NCBI GenBank assembly: GCA_038277395.1
Contig: CM076193.1
Location: 142,713,813-142,777,812 of the forward strand
Length of the DNA stretch: 64,000 nucleotides
Source of the DNA: Dryocosmus kuriphilus
Lineage: Eukaryota > Arthropoda > Insecta > Hymenoptera > Cynipidae
Direction of reading: 5' to 3'
Below the pieces are notes generated by a model. It did no database searches, was not told the origin of the DNA, and was given only the letters and a program-made list of their open reading frames with translations. Of the stretch, positions 49,881-60,840 are shown in pieces. Positions within the stretch are counted from its first letter, which is position 1; each line of letters begins with the position of its first letter. The position numbers and the translations under genes were made by a program.

Positions 49881-52010
49881 TTGTCCGACCTTAACTTTGT
49901 TTTTTTGAAATGAAAGCTAATAGAATTTCGCATTGAACTCTCATGGCTGATTTTTAAATTTTTCTTAATTTTTTTGTTTATTTAATAACAAAGATGAAAA
50001 AAATCAAATTTTCACTTTCGAAGTATACCCGTTTTTAAAAAGTGCTTTGATTCAATCAACAATACCTGCAAAACTGAAAGCAACTATCCAAAAAAGATTT
50101 CCAATAGCAATGCAAATGTTAAAAAATTGATTGAATTTGTTATAAACAAATAAGTGAATGAAAATGCTTTTTTGGAGATTGGCGGAGATTCGTCACTTGA
50201 TTTGCACTAAGTTTGAGCAATTTATGGACAAAAAGAGTTTTGTAGTTGAATTAATAAAAGTTAATAAATAATTTATTATTTCAAAAGCAATTTTTATAAA
50301 CAAATATCCATATCAGGTATTTTTGATGGAATAAATAAAGTTTTTTACATGGAATCGATCACATATTACTTGGAAATAAAATCTATGTATAATATTTCGC
50401 AATAAAATAAAAATTTATAATTGTTTAAACTACCTTAATTAACAAATTAACTATTTGGCTATTTCTGGAGGTACAAACTTGATTTTTTCGATGCAATTAA
50501 CTGTAAATAACTAACTTCTAAATTTTTAAGAACATGTTGATGACAGTAAAACATCTATTATTGTAAACAACAATTGTTTAAACAAATCTTTATCATTGTG
50601 TTTATTTATAAATAAAATTCCGCTTTTTTCAAGGAATTAACAGCCAGTTATTTAGCAATGATTTTTTGCTATAAATCGATAACATTTGATAATTGTTTAA
50701 CCAAAATTAATTAACAAATGCATTATTTGGCTATTTTTCAGCATTTAAACTTGTCTTTTTTTGTGTAATCGCAACTGTTAATAAAAGATTTTTTAACTTT
50801 TTTTCATAGTTCGATAACGATCTACTATTTTTGTTAACAATGTAGTAAACAAATTTTTCTCGGTTAATGCCTCTAGCACCGATATTCATTTTTTTCGGGA
50901 TGTGAGTGTATCATATGCAGTTTCGACGATATCAGTAAAACAGAAAGTGTTTTTCTTAGGATTACTTTGATTTCATAATAATATCGCCACCTGTGAAACA
51001 CTTGCAAAAATCTTATATTATATACCGTGCATGGCTACGTTAATTAAATTGTAAATAAAAATAAAAATATTGGATCGTCATCGAAGTATCAGAAAAAGTT
51101 AAAAAATGTGTTATTAACAGTTGATTACACAAAAAAAAAACAAGTTTAAATGCTGAAAAATAGCCAAATAATGCATTTGTTAGTTAATTTTGGTTAAACA
51201 ATTATAAAATTTTATAAAATCATAGCAAAAAATCATTGATAAATAACTGGCCGTTAATTCGTAAAAAAGTGGTATTTTATTTATAAATACATACAGTGAT
51301 AAAAATTTGTTTAAACAATTGTTGTTTACAATAATAAATTGTTTACTATCATCAAAATGTTCTTAGAAATTTAGAAGTTAGTTATTTACAGTAATTGCAT
51401 TGAAAAAATCAAGTTTGTGCCTCAAGAAATAGCCAAATAGTGCATTTATTAATTAAGGTAGTTTAAGCAATTATTAATTTTTATTTGATGGCCAAATATT
51501 AAACTTAGATTTTATTTCCAAGTAATATGTGATCGATTCCATACAAAAAACTTTATTTTTGCCATTAAAAATACCTGATATGGATATTTGTTTATAAAAA
51601 TTGCTTTTAAAGTAACAAATTATTTATTAATATTTATTAATTCAACTAAGCAATTCTTTTTGTCCATAAATTGTTCAAATTTAGTGCGAATCAAGTGACG
51701 AATCGCCGTCAATCCCCACAAAACCATTTTCATTCACTTATTTGTTTATAACAAATTCAATAAGTTTTTTAACATTTTCATTGCTATTGGACATCTTTTT
51801 TTTATAGTTGCTTTCAGTTTTCTAGGTATTGTTGATTGAATCAAAGCATTTTTCAAAAACCGGTATACTTCAAAGTTAAAAATTTTTTTTCATCTTTGTT
51901 ATTAAATAAACAAGAAAATAAACAAAAATTTAAAAAGCGGCCATGACAGTTCGATGCGAAATTTTATTACCTTTCATTTTAAAAAAAAGTTAAAATCGGA
52001 CAATAATTAG
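49872..52010. mobile_element. 2.1-kb palindromic element with arms of about 1 kb
   Basis: The left arm starts ACAATTATTGTCCGACCTTAA and the right arm ends with the complement near 51985-52005. Pairing continues inward: AATACCTGCAAAACTGAAAG (50061) with its complement near 51810, and TAGCCAAATAATGCATTTG (51160) with its complement near 50715. The centre is near 50945. No long open frame is present. It sits between a plus-strand Penelope fragment and the 3' end of the minus-strand Penelope element. Confidence 0.8.
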
Positions 52011-52051
52011 TAGAAAGAAGATATCAACCCATCCAGACAAAAAATTTAATG

Positions 52052-52101
52052 TTTAAAGTAACGTTTCGTCACTCAGCTGAGAGACCTCATCAGACAGTAA
52101 A
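52052..52101 (-). ncRNA. Hammerhead-ribozyme-like motif at the Penelope 3' end
   Basis: Read on the minus strand, the order is TTTACTGT, the CTGATGA core box, a stem II hairpin (GTC...CTCAGCTGAG...GAC), the GAA box, ACGTT, and ACTTTAAA. Stem I pairs TTTA/TAAA and GT/AC around a small internal loop; stem III is the minimal ACGT. Small hammerheads with very short stem III are known from Penelope-like elements. A G between the core box and stem II is unpaired in my folding and stem II has a T-T mismatch, so activity is uncertain. Confidence 0.5.
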
Positions 52102-52713
52102 TAAGTTAAAATCTAAAGAAAATACAAAATTCACCTTAGAAGTAAGAATATACATCAGAAATCAGAAGCAAAAAGATTGTACAGGTAAAACTTACCAAAA
52201 ATACGTTGAGTTTAAATTTTTGGAGTCATGTTGTCAGAGAAGGTTTGAAACAGATTTTGTAATTTTTTTGTTTGAGAGTAAAAAGGCAAAAAAGGTAAAA
52301 AATTCCAAAAATGTCATTGCTCAAATGTATCTAAAAAATGATAAAACCGGAAAAGAATAAGTAAAAATTTGGAAAGTTTGAAAACAATTTTATTCTAGGT
52401 TAGGATAGTTTTCAGTAAGTAAGAATGAAGATAGTTACCTTGTAAGAGAAAAAATGGATGGTAATAAGATCAAGAGGCCCATAATGGCCAATTTGAATTA
52501 GTTTAAATAAGCAGTGTGAATAATAATAAAACTTTAAAATGTGAAAGTTGTAAGTGAGTTCTCTGAGTACATTGCCATGATGAGCTGGTTTGAGTACTGA
52601 CAATATGGAGTAGATTCATAAAGTTTAAAGGTTATAAGTGGGAGAAAAAGCGGCAAATTTGAAAAAGATATGATAAGAAAACAAAATATGGAATTTAGAA
52701 ATTTGGACAAAAA

Positions 52714-54059
52714 TTAAAAATTTAAGGTATTTAATATTGAGTTATATGCAGAATTGTAAAATTGAAGGTCGGTAATTTTATTTAAAGCACTATTACCCCT
52801 CCTCTTTATATAAATCATTTCAACAAACAAACGTTTATAAAAATTTTGTTCTTTATGTAGGATCTTTATGTCATCCCATTTCATAAAAGAAGAATCACCG
52901 TTGTGATCTGCATGAATATGTTTTGCTATTTCTTTTCTATTTTTAATGCAATGTTGGACATTTCTCTGATGTTCGTTTCTTCTAGTATCCAAAGATCTTT
53001 TGGTTTGGCCAATGTATGATAGACCGCAAGAACAGTTGAGTTCATAAACAACATTACATTGATCAAGTTTATTTATGGGATATTTTCCTAGTTTGATGAA
53101 AACATCAAATTCTGAATCTATTTTAAAAATAGTATTTATATTGAAATCAGAAAAAAGTCTACGAATGGGATATGAGATGTCAGGATAAAAATTGAAAGAC
53201 ACATAAGTTTTATCAGTTATTATGTTGTTAGTATTAATAAGGTTTTGATTTGGAGTGGAATTATTCATATTAATTTGGAAGAGTCTATTTTTAATATGTT
53301 TTTCGATGAAATCATTAGGATAATTGTTATATTTTAAAATTTGCTTAACAACCAAAATGCTATTTTTATGGAAGGATTTATCAGAGAGTAAAATAGCTGA
53401 ATCTATTAAATTTTTTATAATACCAATTTTTTGGTGAATGGGATGGTTCGAAGAGAAATTGAGTAGTCTACCAGAATATGTGTCTTTTCTATACCAGCTT
53501 GTGATAATATTGTTAGCGTCGTCTCTAATAATTTTTAAGTTTAGAAAATTAATTGAATTGTCGATTTCGATTTCATGTGTAAATTGTAATCTATCATGAT
53601 AACTATTGAAAAATTGAATAGTTTGTTGGATCTTATTCTTAGGGATAATGAGAAGGGTGTCGTCAACGTATCTGAGAAAAGTGTGTATTTTAAAATCAAT
53701 TTTTTTGAAAATATCAATCTCTAAATCCTGTAAAACTATTTCAGCTAATATTGCTGAAATCGGAGAACCCATTGGGGTGCCGAATTTCTGACTGTAAAAT
53801 TAGTAAATTTTTTAATATGTGGCCATCTTTTTTCGATGCTATCTAGAACTAGGTTTAGTGGAATGTTAGTAAACAAAGAGGAAACATCCAATGATAAGAA
53901 GATGTGGTTATTTGGAAATTTGATTTTTGTGATAGTATCATGGTATGAAATGGAATTTTTTACAAAAGAATTTAATTTCGGAATTGATAATAATTGTCTT
54001 TTGAAAATCAATTTGTCCACGGAAGTTTTTTTTGCCCCACTGTGGATCGCTCCGTACAC
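52714..54059 (-). pseudogene. Penelope-like reverse transcriptase / GIY-YIG endonuclease, frameshifted
   Basis: Two overlapping minus-strand frames make up the gene. The upstream frame (54059-53745) carries the RT finger/palm segment with FLSLDVSSLFTNIPL. The downstream frame (ending 52714) carries GTPMGSPISA, the catalytic LRYVDDTLLI, and a C-terminal GIY-YIG domain (VVYELNCSCG, SYIGQTKRS, conserved Arg and LFVEMIY). This domain pair defines canonical Penelope-like elements, whose products copy the element's RNA at a nicked target. The frame shift lies at about 53785-53800, just before GTPMGSP. Together with 5' truncation it makes this copy nonfunctional, although the downstream 352 codons are otherwise open, implying a fairly young insertion. 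Confidence 0.88.
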
Positions 54060-54060
54060 T

Positions 54061-54559
54061 CAAGACAGACACCTACCTTATATCTTATATCTTTCTCTAA
54101 AGGCTAAATAAACCCACTTTCGTTTGCTTCTGTAACAATAGCAATCAAATGATTAAACATAGATCAAAATTGATGAAACTATCACTCCCACCAAAAACCC
54201 ATGCATAAAAAAAAAGGATATTATCCCTCCTGACTGAAGATTGAAAAAAATATTTTTGACCCGCCCTACTGAAGTTATTATTATGAGATCAACGCTTGCA
54301 TGAATTTTTGTAATAATTTCTGAAAAAAAGTTTCAGCCCCGAGCCTCAGGCACAAAGGGGGAATAGTTTAGCAATCTTTTACCTAGAGCGTTAGCAATAA
54401 TTTTCCCATTTTTGGGAGAATGATTAAAGTGGGTGGGGAGTTGAGCAAATTGGGAAATTAGGGGTTGGAGGGAGAACATTGGTGGTATCGTAGCGCGTGG
54501 TCCTTTCTATGCGTCCGGTTGAGTTGACGGTTTACGATTCTGGGGGATGCGCAGGCAAA
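54061..54559. other. Upstream region of the candidate neuropeptide gene
   Basis: No gene is seen. GC content rises from about 54340 toward the promoter. AAAGTGGGTGGGG near 54427 is a GC-box-like word. Confidence 0.4.
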
Positions 54560-54722
54560 CAAGAGTATAAGAGCGACGTCGAGCGTCGCGACGCCTCACT
54601 CAGCCTCTCTCCCTCCAACGTTTACGCTGAAACGACGATTGGACATTAACTAATTGGTTTGTTAATTCGCCTTTGACAATAACACTCACACCCTTGCAGC
54701 GCCTAAAACAATCAAACGGACC
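54560..54722 (+). promoter_or_regulatory. TATA promoter and 5' UTR of the candidate ITG-like gene
   Basis: TATAAG lies at 54566-54571 in a GC-rich context. CCTCACTCAGCC about 30 bp downstream (from 54594) suits an initiator. The 5' UTR of about 125 nt runs to the ATG at 54723; a CCCTTGCAG acceptor-like site near 54700 leaves room for a 5' UTR intron. CGACGTCGAGCGTCGCG at 54574-54590 is a notable CpG-rich palindromic stretch. Confidence 0.6.
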
Positions 54723-57700
54723 ATGCACCGCGCTCGTGTTGATTTCATCAAGGCCTCCACCGGCTTCCGGTTCCTTCTCCTCTTGGCAGCGATCCTTGCA
54801 AAGATCGACGCTTTCGTTGTGGCCCTACCGGATCCTGCCTACTATCAGCAACAGGTAAACACAATTTAAACTTAAAAAAGATTAAAGCAGGCATCTTTTT
54901 TCTCTCTCTAAGCGAAAAATCTGAGCAATACTGCGTCAAGAACTGAAGGGCTGTCTCGGCATAATGGTACTAATGCCGCTTTTTTTTAAAACACTTTTTA
55001 ATGGCTTAAAAAAATTCTTTAAAATTCCACCGTACACTGTGGTTTTAAAAAAATTTTGTTTAAAAATACGAGATACAGAAAATTTAATAGCGTCATTCGA
55101 TTCTACGGAGAAAATTACATAAAGTCCATGTTGTGAACAATTTTTTCGCCATCCAAGTTGTTAATAGTAGACGGAAAAAGATTTATAGCTGAATTAACGA
55201 TATTTATCCTTGTTTCGGACACAAATATCATTGGAAATGAACCAACGATATTGGCAAAATATTTCAAATAGGGATTTGCATTATAATTTACTTTGACTAT
55301 TATTATTAATGAATCAGATTTTTAAATCGCCAAAACAAAGACATTATATAGCTGAAATTAAAATGTTGTAAGTCTGAATATAGTGATAATTCAATAGGAA
55401 TAATTTTAACAGAGGTTTGAATTTATAATTGATTTCCCAGTTTACCTTAAAATTGTAAATACTTAAAAAGGCCTTGTCGAAATAAAAATAAGTGTAATTA
55501 ATAGCAAAGACATTTGAAACTCACGAAGTTCTAGCATAGTTAGTTTAAAGGTTACAAAAGCAAAAATTACTCTTTTCAAATATATTTTACTTTCGTTGGT
55601 TTGATTTTTCAGAATTTCTTTGCTTGAACTATAAATTTTTTTCCATGTATGAATATAAACTCTACCATGTAATTGTTTATTTACACGACGTCATCAATTA
55701 GGTCCATAAAAAAATAGGAAAACACAGAGGATTTATGTAATTTTTTAAGCAGAATCGAATGGCGCTATTAGTTTATCCGTATCTCCTAGTTTTCAACAAA
55801 TTGTTTAAACAATTTTAAAATAAATTTCTTTTTTGAAGAATGACCCATTAGTTTTTGCGCTTTTAGTTTTCTAATGATTTTATAACAAAATAATTTTTTT
55901 GAAAGTTTTGACAAATTGACAAAGGGAGCGTTTGCATATGAAGTCACGCTTTAAGGGCAAGGGGTGTTTATTGTAGGCGTGACTTACGTGTATAAGTACA
56001 TGGAAAAACGCGTCACAAGGGTAGGTCTAAAATCTGTGAAAACTTGCGTGACGTCATATGCGAACACTCCCAAAATTATAGTGTTTTCATTATAATTTTT
56101 AGCCTTTTATTTGTCTCGTAACATGTTTCTTGTATTTCATTGACACGCTTTATGTTAGTTGAAGCCTAAAAAAATAATTTAAAAAATTGCATGGGACTCA
56201 TAATATAATCATGACCGATCACGATTTTTGACGATATTTTTCTCGAAAAGTATTAATATTTTTTCGAACTTTTTTTTATAAATCTCTAGAGATCCATCAA
56301 CTCTCAAAAGCACTTTCTCATTCTTTTCTTAAAAATAATTTTAACTTTGAGAAAGTTTTTTCGCTCTCCTGTACAATTTTTGTTTGCACTTAAACGGTTT
56401 TTCCGTGACACCCTTCAACTGGAGCAATCGATGAGATAAGTTCTCATTTAAAAATTGTAATTCCTTGAATGAAAATAATAAATAGTTTTGGTTTAAAGAT
56501 GTAAAAAGATAGAGACCAAGAAAGCCCAGAGAAAGAAAATAAACATGGTGGAAATTTATTTTTACAATAAGTTGCAGTAAATTACAATATTAAAGTACAA
56601 CAATGTGAAAATTTTAAAGTTAAAATTTTGAAAAAATTAGTTCAAGACGACACGCTAGTTCGATTGAAGATGGTAAAAAAATATTTTTACTTTCTTTTAA
56701 AAACAAATTTTCTCAAATAGTTGTCAAAAATACCTGGGAGCTTGACCTACCCCTACAATTTTTTAACATTTTTTAAAACAATAATAAAGAATGATAAAAC
56801 TAAATCTATTAGTTATTAAAAATTTTTACTAGAGTTTGAACACTTTAATGTAATTTTACAAGTAACTACAAATATTTTTAAAACATACAATTTTCGCATT
56901 ATTATTCTTTATTGTATTTTATTGTGAAAATACATTTTCACAAGGGCAGGAAGGCGATTGGGATGTCTTATTTTTCTCTCCACTTTCTTTATTTTTTTCT
57001 TTTTGTTGTGTTGTTTTTTTTAAAATGGAAGTATGTGGAAGTTTTTTTGTCCAAATTTGGTTGTTTTCGTTCTTGAAATTAAAACTGTTTGAATGGTAAG
57101 AGAACTTTGTATTATTTTAATTTTGAACGTTAGAGAGGATTTTGAATTTTAATTTAATATAAAATAAATTTCTTCATTTGAAGTTTTTTATTCGGCAAGA
57201 GATTGCTAATTATGTGATTGAATTCACTATGTTCTTCTAAACCTCCCTGAGGCTGAAATTTTGGCAAAAAACACGATTTTGTAAAAGAATACATTTTTAT
57301 CGCAAAAGTAGATTGTTCCAGAAAAATTTTGTTCTGAAAAAATAAAAGTATTTTTCGGTAGCTGAACAACTTTTTTCAGAAAATTTTGTCTCTTTATTTC
57401 TGTTATTTACTTTTAAAAGGTAATAAAAGTAAGTGATAACACTATAAATTTGTTTATCAATTGAAATTTTAACTTTATATATTGCTAAAATGCAGAAAAA
57501 TATTATCCGAGTTTCAAAAACACTTAAAATTTATTTCGAGCAAACTCAATATTTTTTACTTTTAAAGACAGACATTCGCAAAGTTTCTCGAGATCTACTT
57601 TCAATAAGTTGATTTTTAGCCAATTAAAAAAATTGTGTTATTAGAGAAGTATTTTAGAAACAAAATTCGTATTCAGATAATATTAAGTATTAACAATAAC

Positions 57701-60700
57701 TGTAAAAAAAAGATTCACTACTTTTTGGCTTACATAGAAAGAAGTTTGAAAATTCAAACTTTTGGATTCATTTATCAAAACTAAATAACACTATCAATAT
57801 TTGTAATATATCATTTAAAAAATATTTTTTAAAGTCTTATCTGAAAAGGGATTAATTCTTGAGAAAGTGAAAAACTATTAATTGTCAAGTTCTTTACATA
57901 ATTTATCACACATTAATATAAAATTCAAAATTGTCAATTATATATCTTTCATTATCCCTGAAATATTTGTAATAAAAAGCATTCATAATATGCGTGGGTG
58001 AATTTTTATTTTTATACCAAGAGTTTTCTGTATTCAGTTGTGAAAATATTGATAGAACACTGGAAAAACAATCAATTTCATTGTGGTCTGCCTTTCATTT
58101 CAATTTTTCTAAAGCAAACATTTCCAATCTCGTTTTACTATACGAAAGACTGACGATTTTCGAATTTAAAAACTTCGTTTAATTTCCTTGCTCTCATGTC
58201 AGAGAGTATCTATTAAAATCACAATATTAACAATTTCAAATCTAAAATTCACGATGAAAAATTTCTTTGATTGGATTTTGTAACTTTTAGTTTAATTTTA
58301 TGCCACTCCAAATTTAATTGGATACAAATAAAATAAAAACATTCCTTTGTGTTATTAATCTCTTTTAATTAATAAAAAACTATGGTACCAGTTTCAAATC
58401 ATTTAGCAGAATAATTATTGGAAGTGAAGAAACAATTAAGACACAAGAAGATTGAATTTTTAATTATATTTCAATTTTTTTATATAAATATATATATCAG
58501 TATTATTTTTAATGAATTATTATCTATTTTAGGGCTTTTTTATTTTTTATTTAAGGAATACAATTACTGTATTTTTTAAATAGACCATGGCGTTAAGGAA
58601 GTTAATAGAAATGTAGTATCCACGAATTGTTATTGGATTATGGGTAGCTTCTTTGTATTAAAGTGGGTTTTCTGAAGAGCTGAATGAAAGTTAATTGGTC
58701 GTTTGGGAATAGCGTTGTGGCGTTGTTGTTCATCATACGAACAAATCGACGCAATTGTCGGTTGTAGTGGTTGTCAAATAAACATGACTTTCTTTCAAGT
58801 TCTACTTTATTTTCATCTCTGAGGTTCCTAAATTATACAATTAATTAAACAAAAATATCTATCGCCTGTGTGGAAAAAGCCCCGAATGATGGCCCTCACG
58901 AAAGGCCCACGTGGACGATCCACGCGGGCAAATCCACAAGGGCCCCCGCGGAGGACCCTGCTCTTTTACCCTCACGGCTGATCAGTTAAACATTTTTTGA
59001 GTCCAAAAGTTTAAGTTTTTTTGAGACTATAAATTCTGAGGTTTAGTTAATTCAGACTTACCAAAAATAACTTTCTCGAAAAAATTTGATGACACTTTTT
59101 TGGAAGTTGAACTCCGAAAATGTGAATATTCTACGAGAGCCCCCTACGGACGGACCAGCTCGTTTGCCCTTGCTGATCGGTTAAAATTTCTAAGTCCAAA
59201 AGATTAAAATCTTTGATATCTTAAATTTTGAGGTTTGATTAGTTCAGAGCTATTAAAAATGTAATTTTGTCAAAAATTGGGTGACACTTTTTTGTAAATT
59301 GAACTCTAAAAATATGTATATTCCACAAGGGCCCCCGCAGAGAGCCCTTCTAGTTGCCCTCGTGCATCAGTTTACAAAAATTAAACGATGTCTTTTGTAA
59401 TTGATTGCCTTTGTCAAATAGTAACAATATCTTATATAAATATGTAGTTATTGAGAAGAGCGATAATTTCAATAAATTTCGAAGTGCGCGTGCGGAGTGT
59501 CTGACTGAAAAAAAGGTATAAACTGTACGTTAAGTTAGTCAAGAAGAAAAACGCCAGTCTGTTAAGATGGTGGTTATGGAGTTCAAGGCCCGGCCGAGGC
59601 GATGATTTTTATTTTTTTGTATTTTAAAATTTTTTATACATTAAAAATACATATATATTTATTAGCAAATGTTTTAAAATGATGCGAAAACAATTATTAA
59701 ATATATTTATAAACATTAAAAGTTCACTGTCGGGGCAACTGCGAGGTTTCCACGAGGGCCTTTCGAGGACAACCATAAGGGTAATGTTGGACCCTTATGG
59801 TGTCCCATTCCATTTTTCCAAACGGATGCTTTCAATCTTTTTTTTTTAATCCTCATCTTATCTCTACACTAATTTATATATTATTTTAATTAAATGTTCA
59901 AATATACAAATGTTCGATTTAAAAAATTGATACCTTAGTTGAAAGACATAGAATTAAATGTTGTAGGTTTGTAGAAAATATATATCTTACACCGGAAATT
60001 TTCTGCGAAGAGACTAAGAGGATCCGCTTTATCACCACTAAGTCTAACTTCGTCCTCTGTGATTCTGTAATTTCCGGATTCAGCATCCTCTTCCGTTCGC
60101 ACTACAAATCATCATTTTTTCCAATTTTACTCTAAAGTCTTTCGATCTTTCAGCCGTTTGAAATTCGCCTGCCTCCAATTGAAACTATAAAAGAAAAGGG
60201 GAAAACAGGAAAGGATTATCTCTATTGATCCTATAAAACCAAAGGCGGCATTAAATTTGAAAAATCGAAAGGATAGACAGATAGAGAGACTAAATTTCCA
60301 ATTTTGTTTCATGAGATTGCACATTTATGCAACCTGTTTCATTTATGTTCATAAATTAGGTACAAGCAAACAACAATGTGCGTTTCAATAGTCAGAAGGA
60401 AAATGTAATGTAATAACTCAAGCCTTTCTATTGAGATTTTTTATTTCAGTTCATTCTTTCTCTTCATTATCAGATTTGACAGCTTTCATAAAAGAAGACT
60501 GTTTCTATAGTTTTTTTTTTTTGTAGAGACATTTAAAAGTCAATGGAATAAATGGTATGTGATTCAGCAAAAGATCCCTGCATAATAAGTTCTCAGATGG
60601 GTAAATTGAGAAGGCACTCATGCATTTTTCACCTTGCAGAAATTCGAGTTGAAGGTTAAAACTTAAAATATTTTTTGTAATTTTATGAAATTAAAGTATA

Positions 60701-60840
60701 CTTTCTTTTAAATAAAAATGTTCTTTTTTTTCAGAAAATTTCGAAAGATCCATTAAGGAGACCTTTACTAAACAGAGAAGAAATAATAGAAAAAGGGTTG
60801 CAAATCGATCGTTTTGGCAATACGAGAAAACAAATCACAG
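54723..60840 (+). CDS. Secreted precursor, probably ITG-like neuropeptide, first two coding exons (partial)
   Basis: Exon 1 (54723-54854) encodes 44 residues: MHRARVDFIKASTGF, then the hydrophobic core FLLLLAAILAKIDAFVVA of a signal peptide, then LPDPAYYQQQ, ending CAG|GTAAAC. Exon 2 (60735-60840), after TTTTTTTTCAG, encodes KISKDPLRRPLLN, REEIIEKGLQIDRFGN, and ends TRKQIT plus one G before GTGAGT. The split codon must begin with G, consistent with QITG; a dibasic RK lies just before it. From memory, insect ITG-like peptides carry an ITGQGNR core, so the peptide would continue in the next exon, beyond the window. Signal peptide and splicing are well supported; family assignment is moderate. 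The introns are long: 5.9 kb, then more than 3.1 kb. Confidence 0.65.
55030..55860. mobile_element. Inverted-repeat element in intron 1, about 0.8 kb
   Basis: Terminal inverted repeats of about 85 bp lie at roughly 55040-55125 and 55725-55815. Both contain ACGAGATACAG/ACTAGGAGATACGG-like words and GCGTCATTCGATTCT or GCGCCATTCGATTCT in opposite sense. No coding capacity is seen. Confidence 0.65.
56530..56960. repeat. Diverged relative of the 42.5-48.6 kb element
   Basis: GGAAATTTATTTTTACAATA near 56550 and TATTGTATTTTATTGTGAAA near 56911 form inverted ends. They resemble the edge of the 687-bp unit, in which GGAAATGTATTTTCACAATA is constant. The interior is weakly similar. Confidence 0.4.
56961..58860. 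other. Intron 1 of the candidate ITG-like gene, AT-rich
   Basis: No exon, RNA gene or ordered repeat is recognised in this part of the intron. Confidence 0.5.
58861..59400. repeat. CG-rich tandem repeat, about 200 bp, two and a half copies
   Basis: CCACAAGGGCCCCCGC or a variant occurs near 58934, 59131 and 59332. Each copy is followed by CCCT...GCCCT and GATCAGTT-like words, then an AT-rich part with GACACTTTTTTG and TTGAACTC. Related CG-rich sequence (CCACGAGGGCC) appears near 59751. Confidence 0.7.
59401..60734. other. 3' part of intron 1 of the candidate ITG-like gene
   Basis: It includes a tRNA-like fragment at about 59545-59597 (judged not a gene), a CG-rich remnant near 59730-59820, and AT-rich sequence ending in a strong pyrimidine tract before exon 2. 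Confidence 0.5.

Larger units (their letters stand above)
52044..54060 (-). mobile_element. Penelope-like retroelement, 5'-truncated, minus strand
   Basis: The element runs right to left: partial reverse transcriptase (54059 to about 53240), GIY-YIG endonuclease (about 53060-52720), 3' untranslated sequence, and a hammerhead-like motif (52101-52052). The RT N terminus is missing, as in 5'-truncated insertions. Target-site duplications were not found by eye. A small opposite-orientation fragment lies at 49816-49880. Confidence 0.85.

Noticed and set aside
52049..52360. Plus-strand open frame of 103 codons
   Set aside because: It lies antisense across the Penelope 3' end, including the hammerhead-like motif.
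53836..54111. Plus-strand frame of 91 codons
   Set aside because: It is the antisense shadow of the Penelope reverse transcriptase.
54748..54939. Minus-strand frame of 63 codons
   Set aside because: It is antisense to the signal-peptide exon at 54723-54854.
59545..59597. tRNA-Asn-like segment (CTGTTAA anticodon-type loop, GTTCAAGG)
   Set aside because: An anticodon arm can be drawn, but the T-stem does not pair and no D-arm or acceptor stem is present. At most it is a tRNA-derived remnant.
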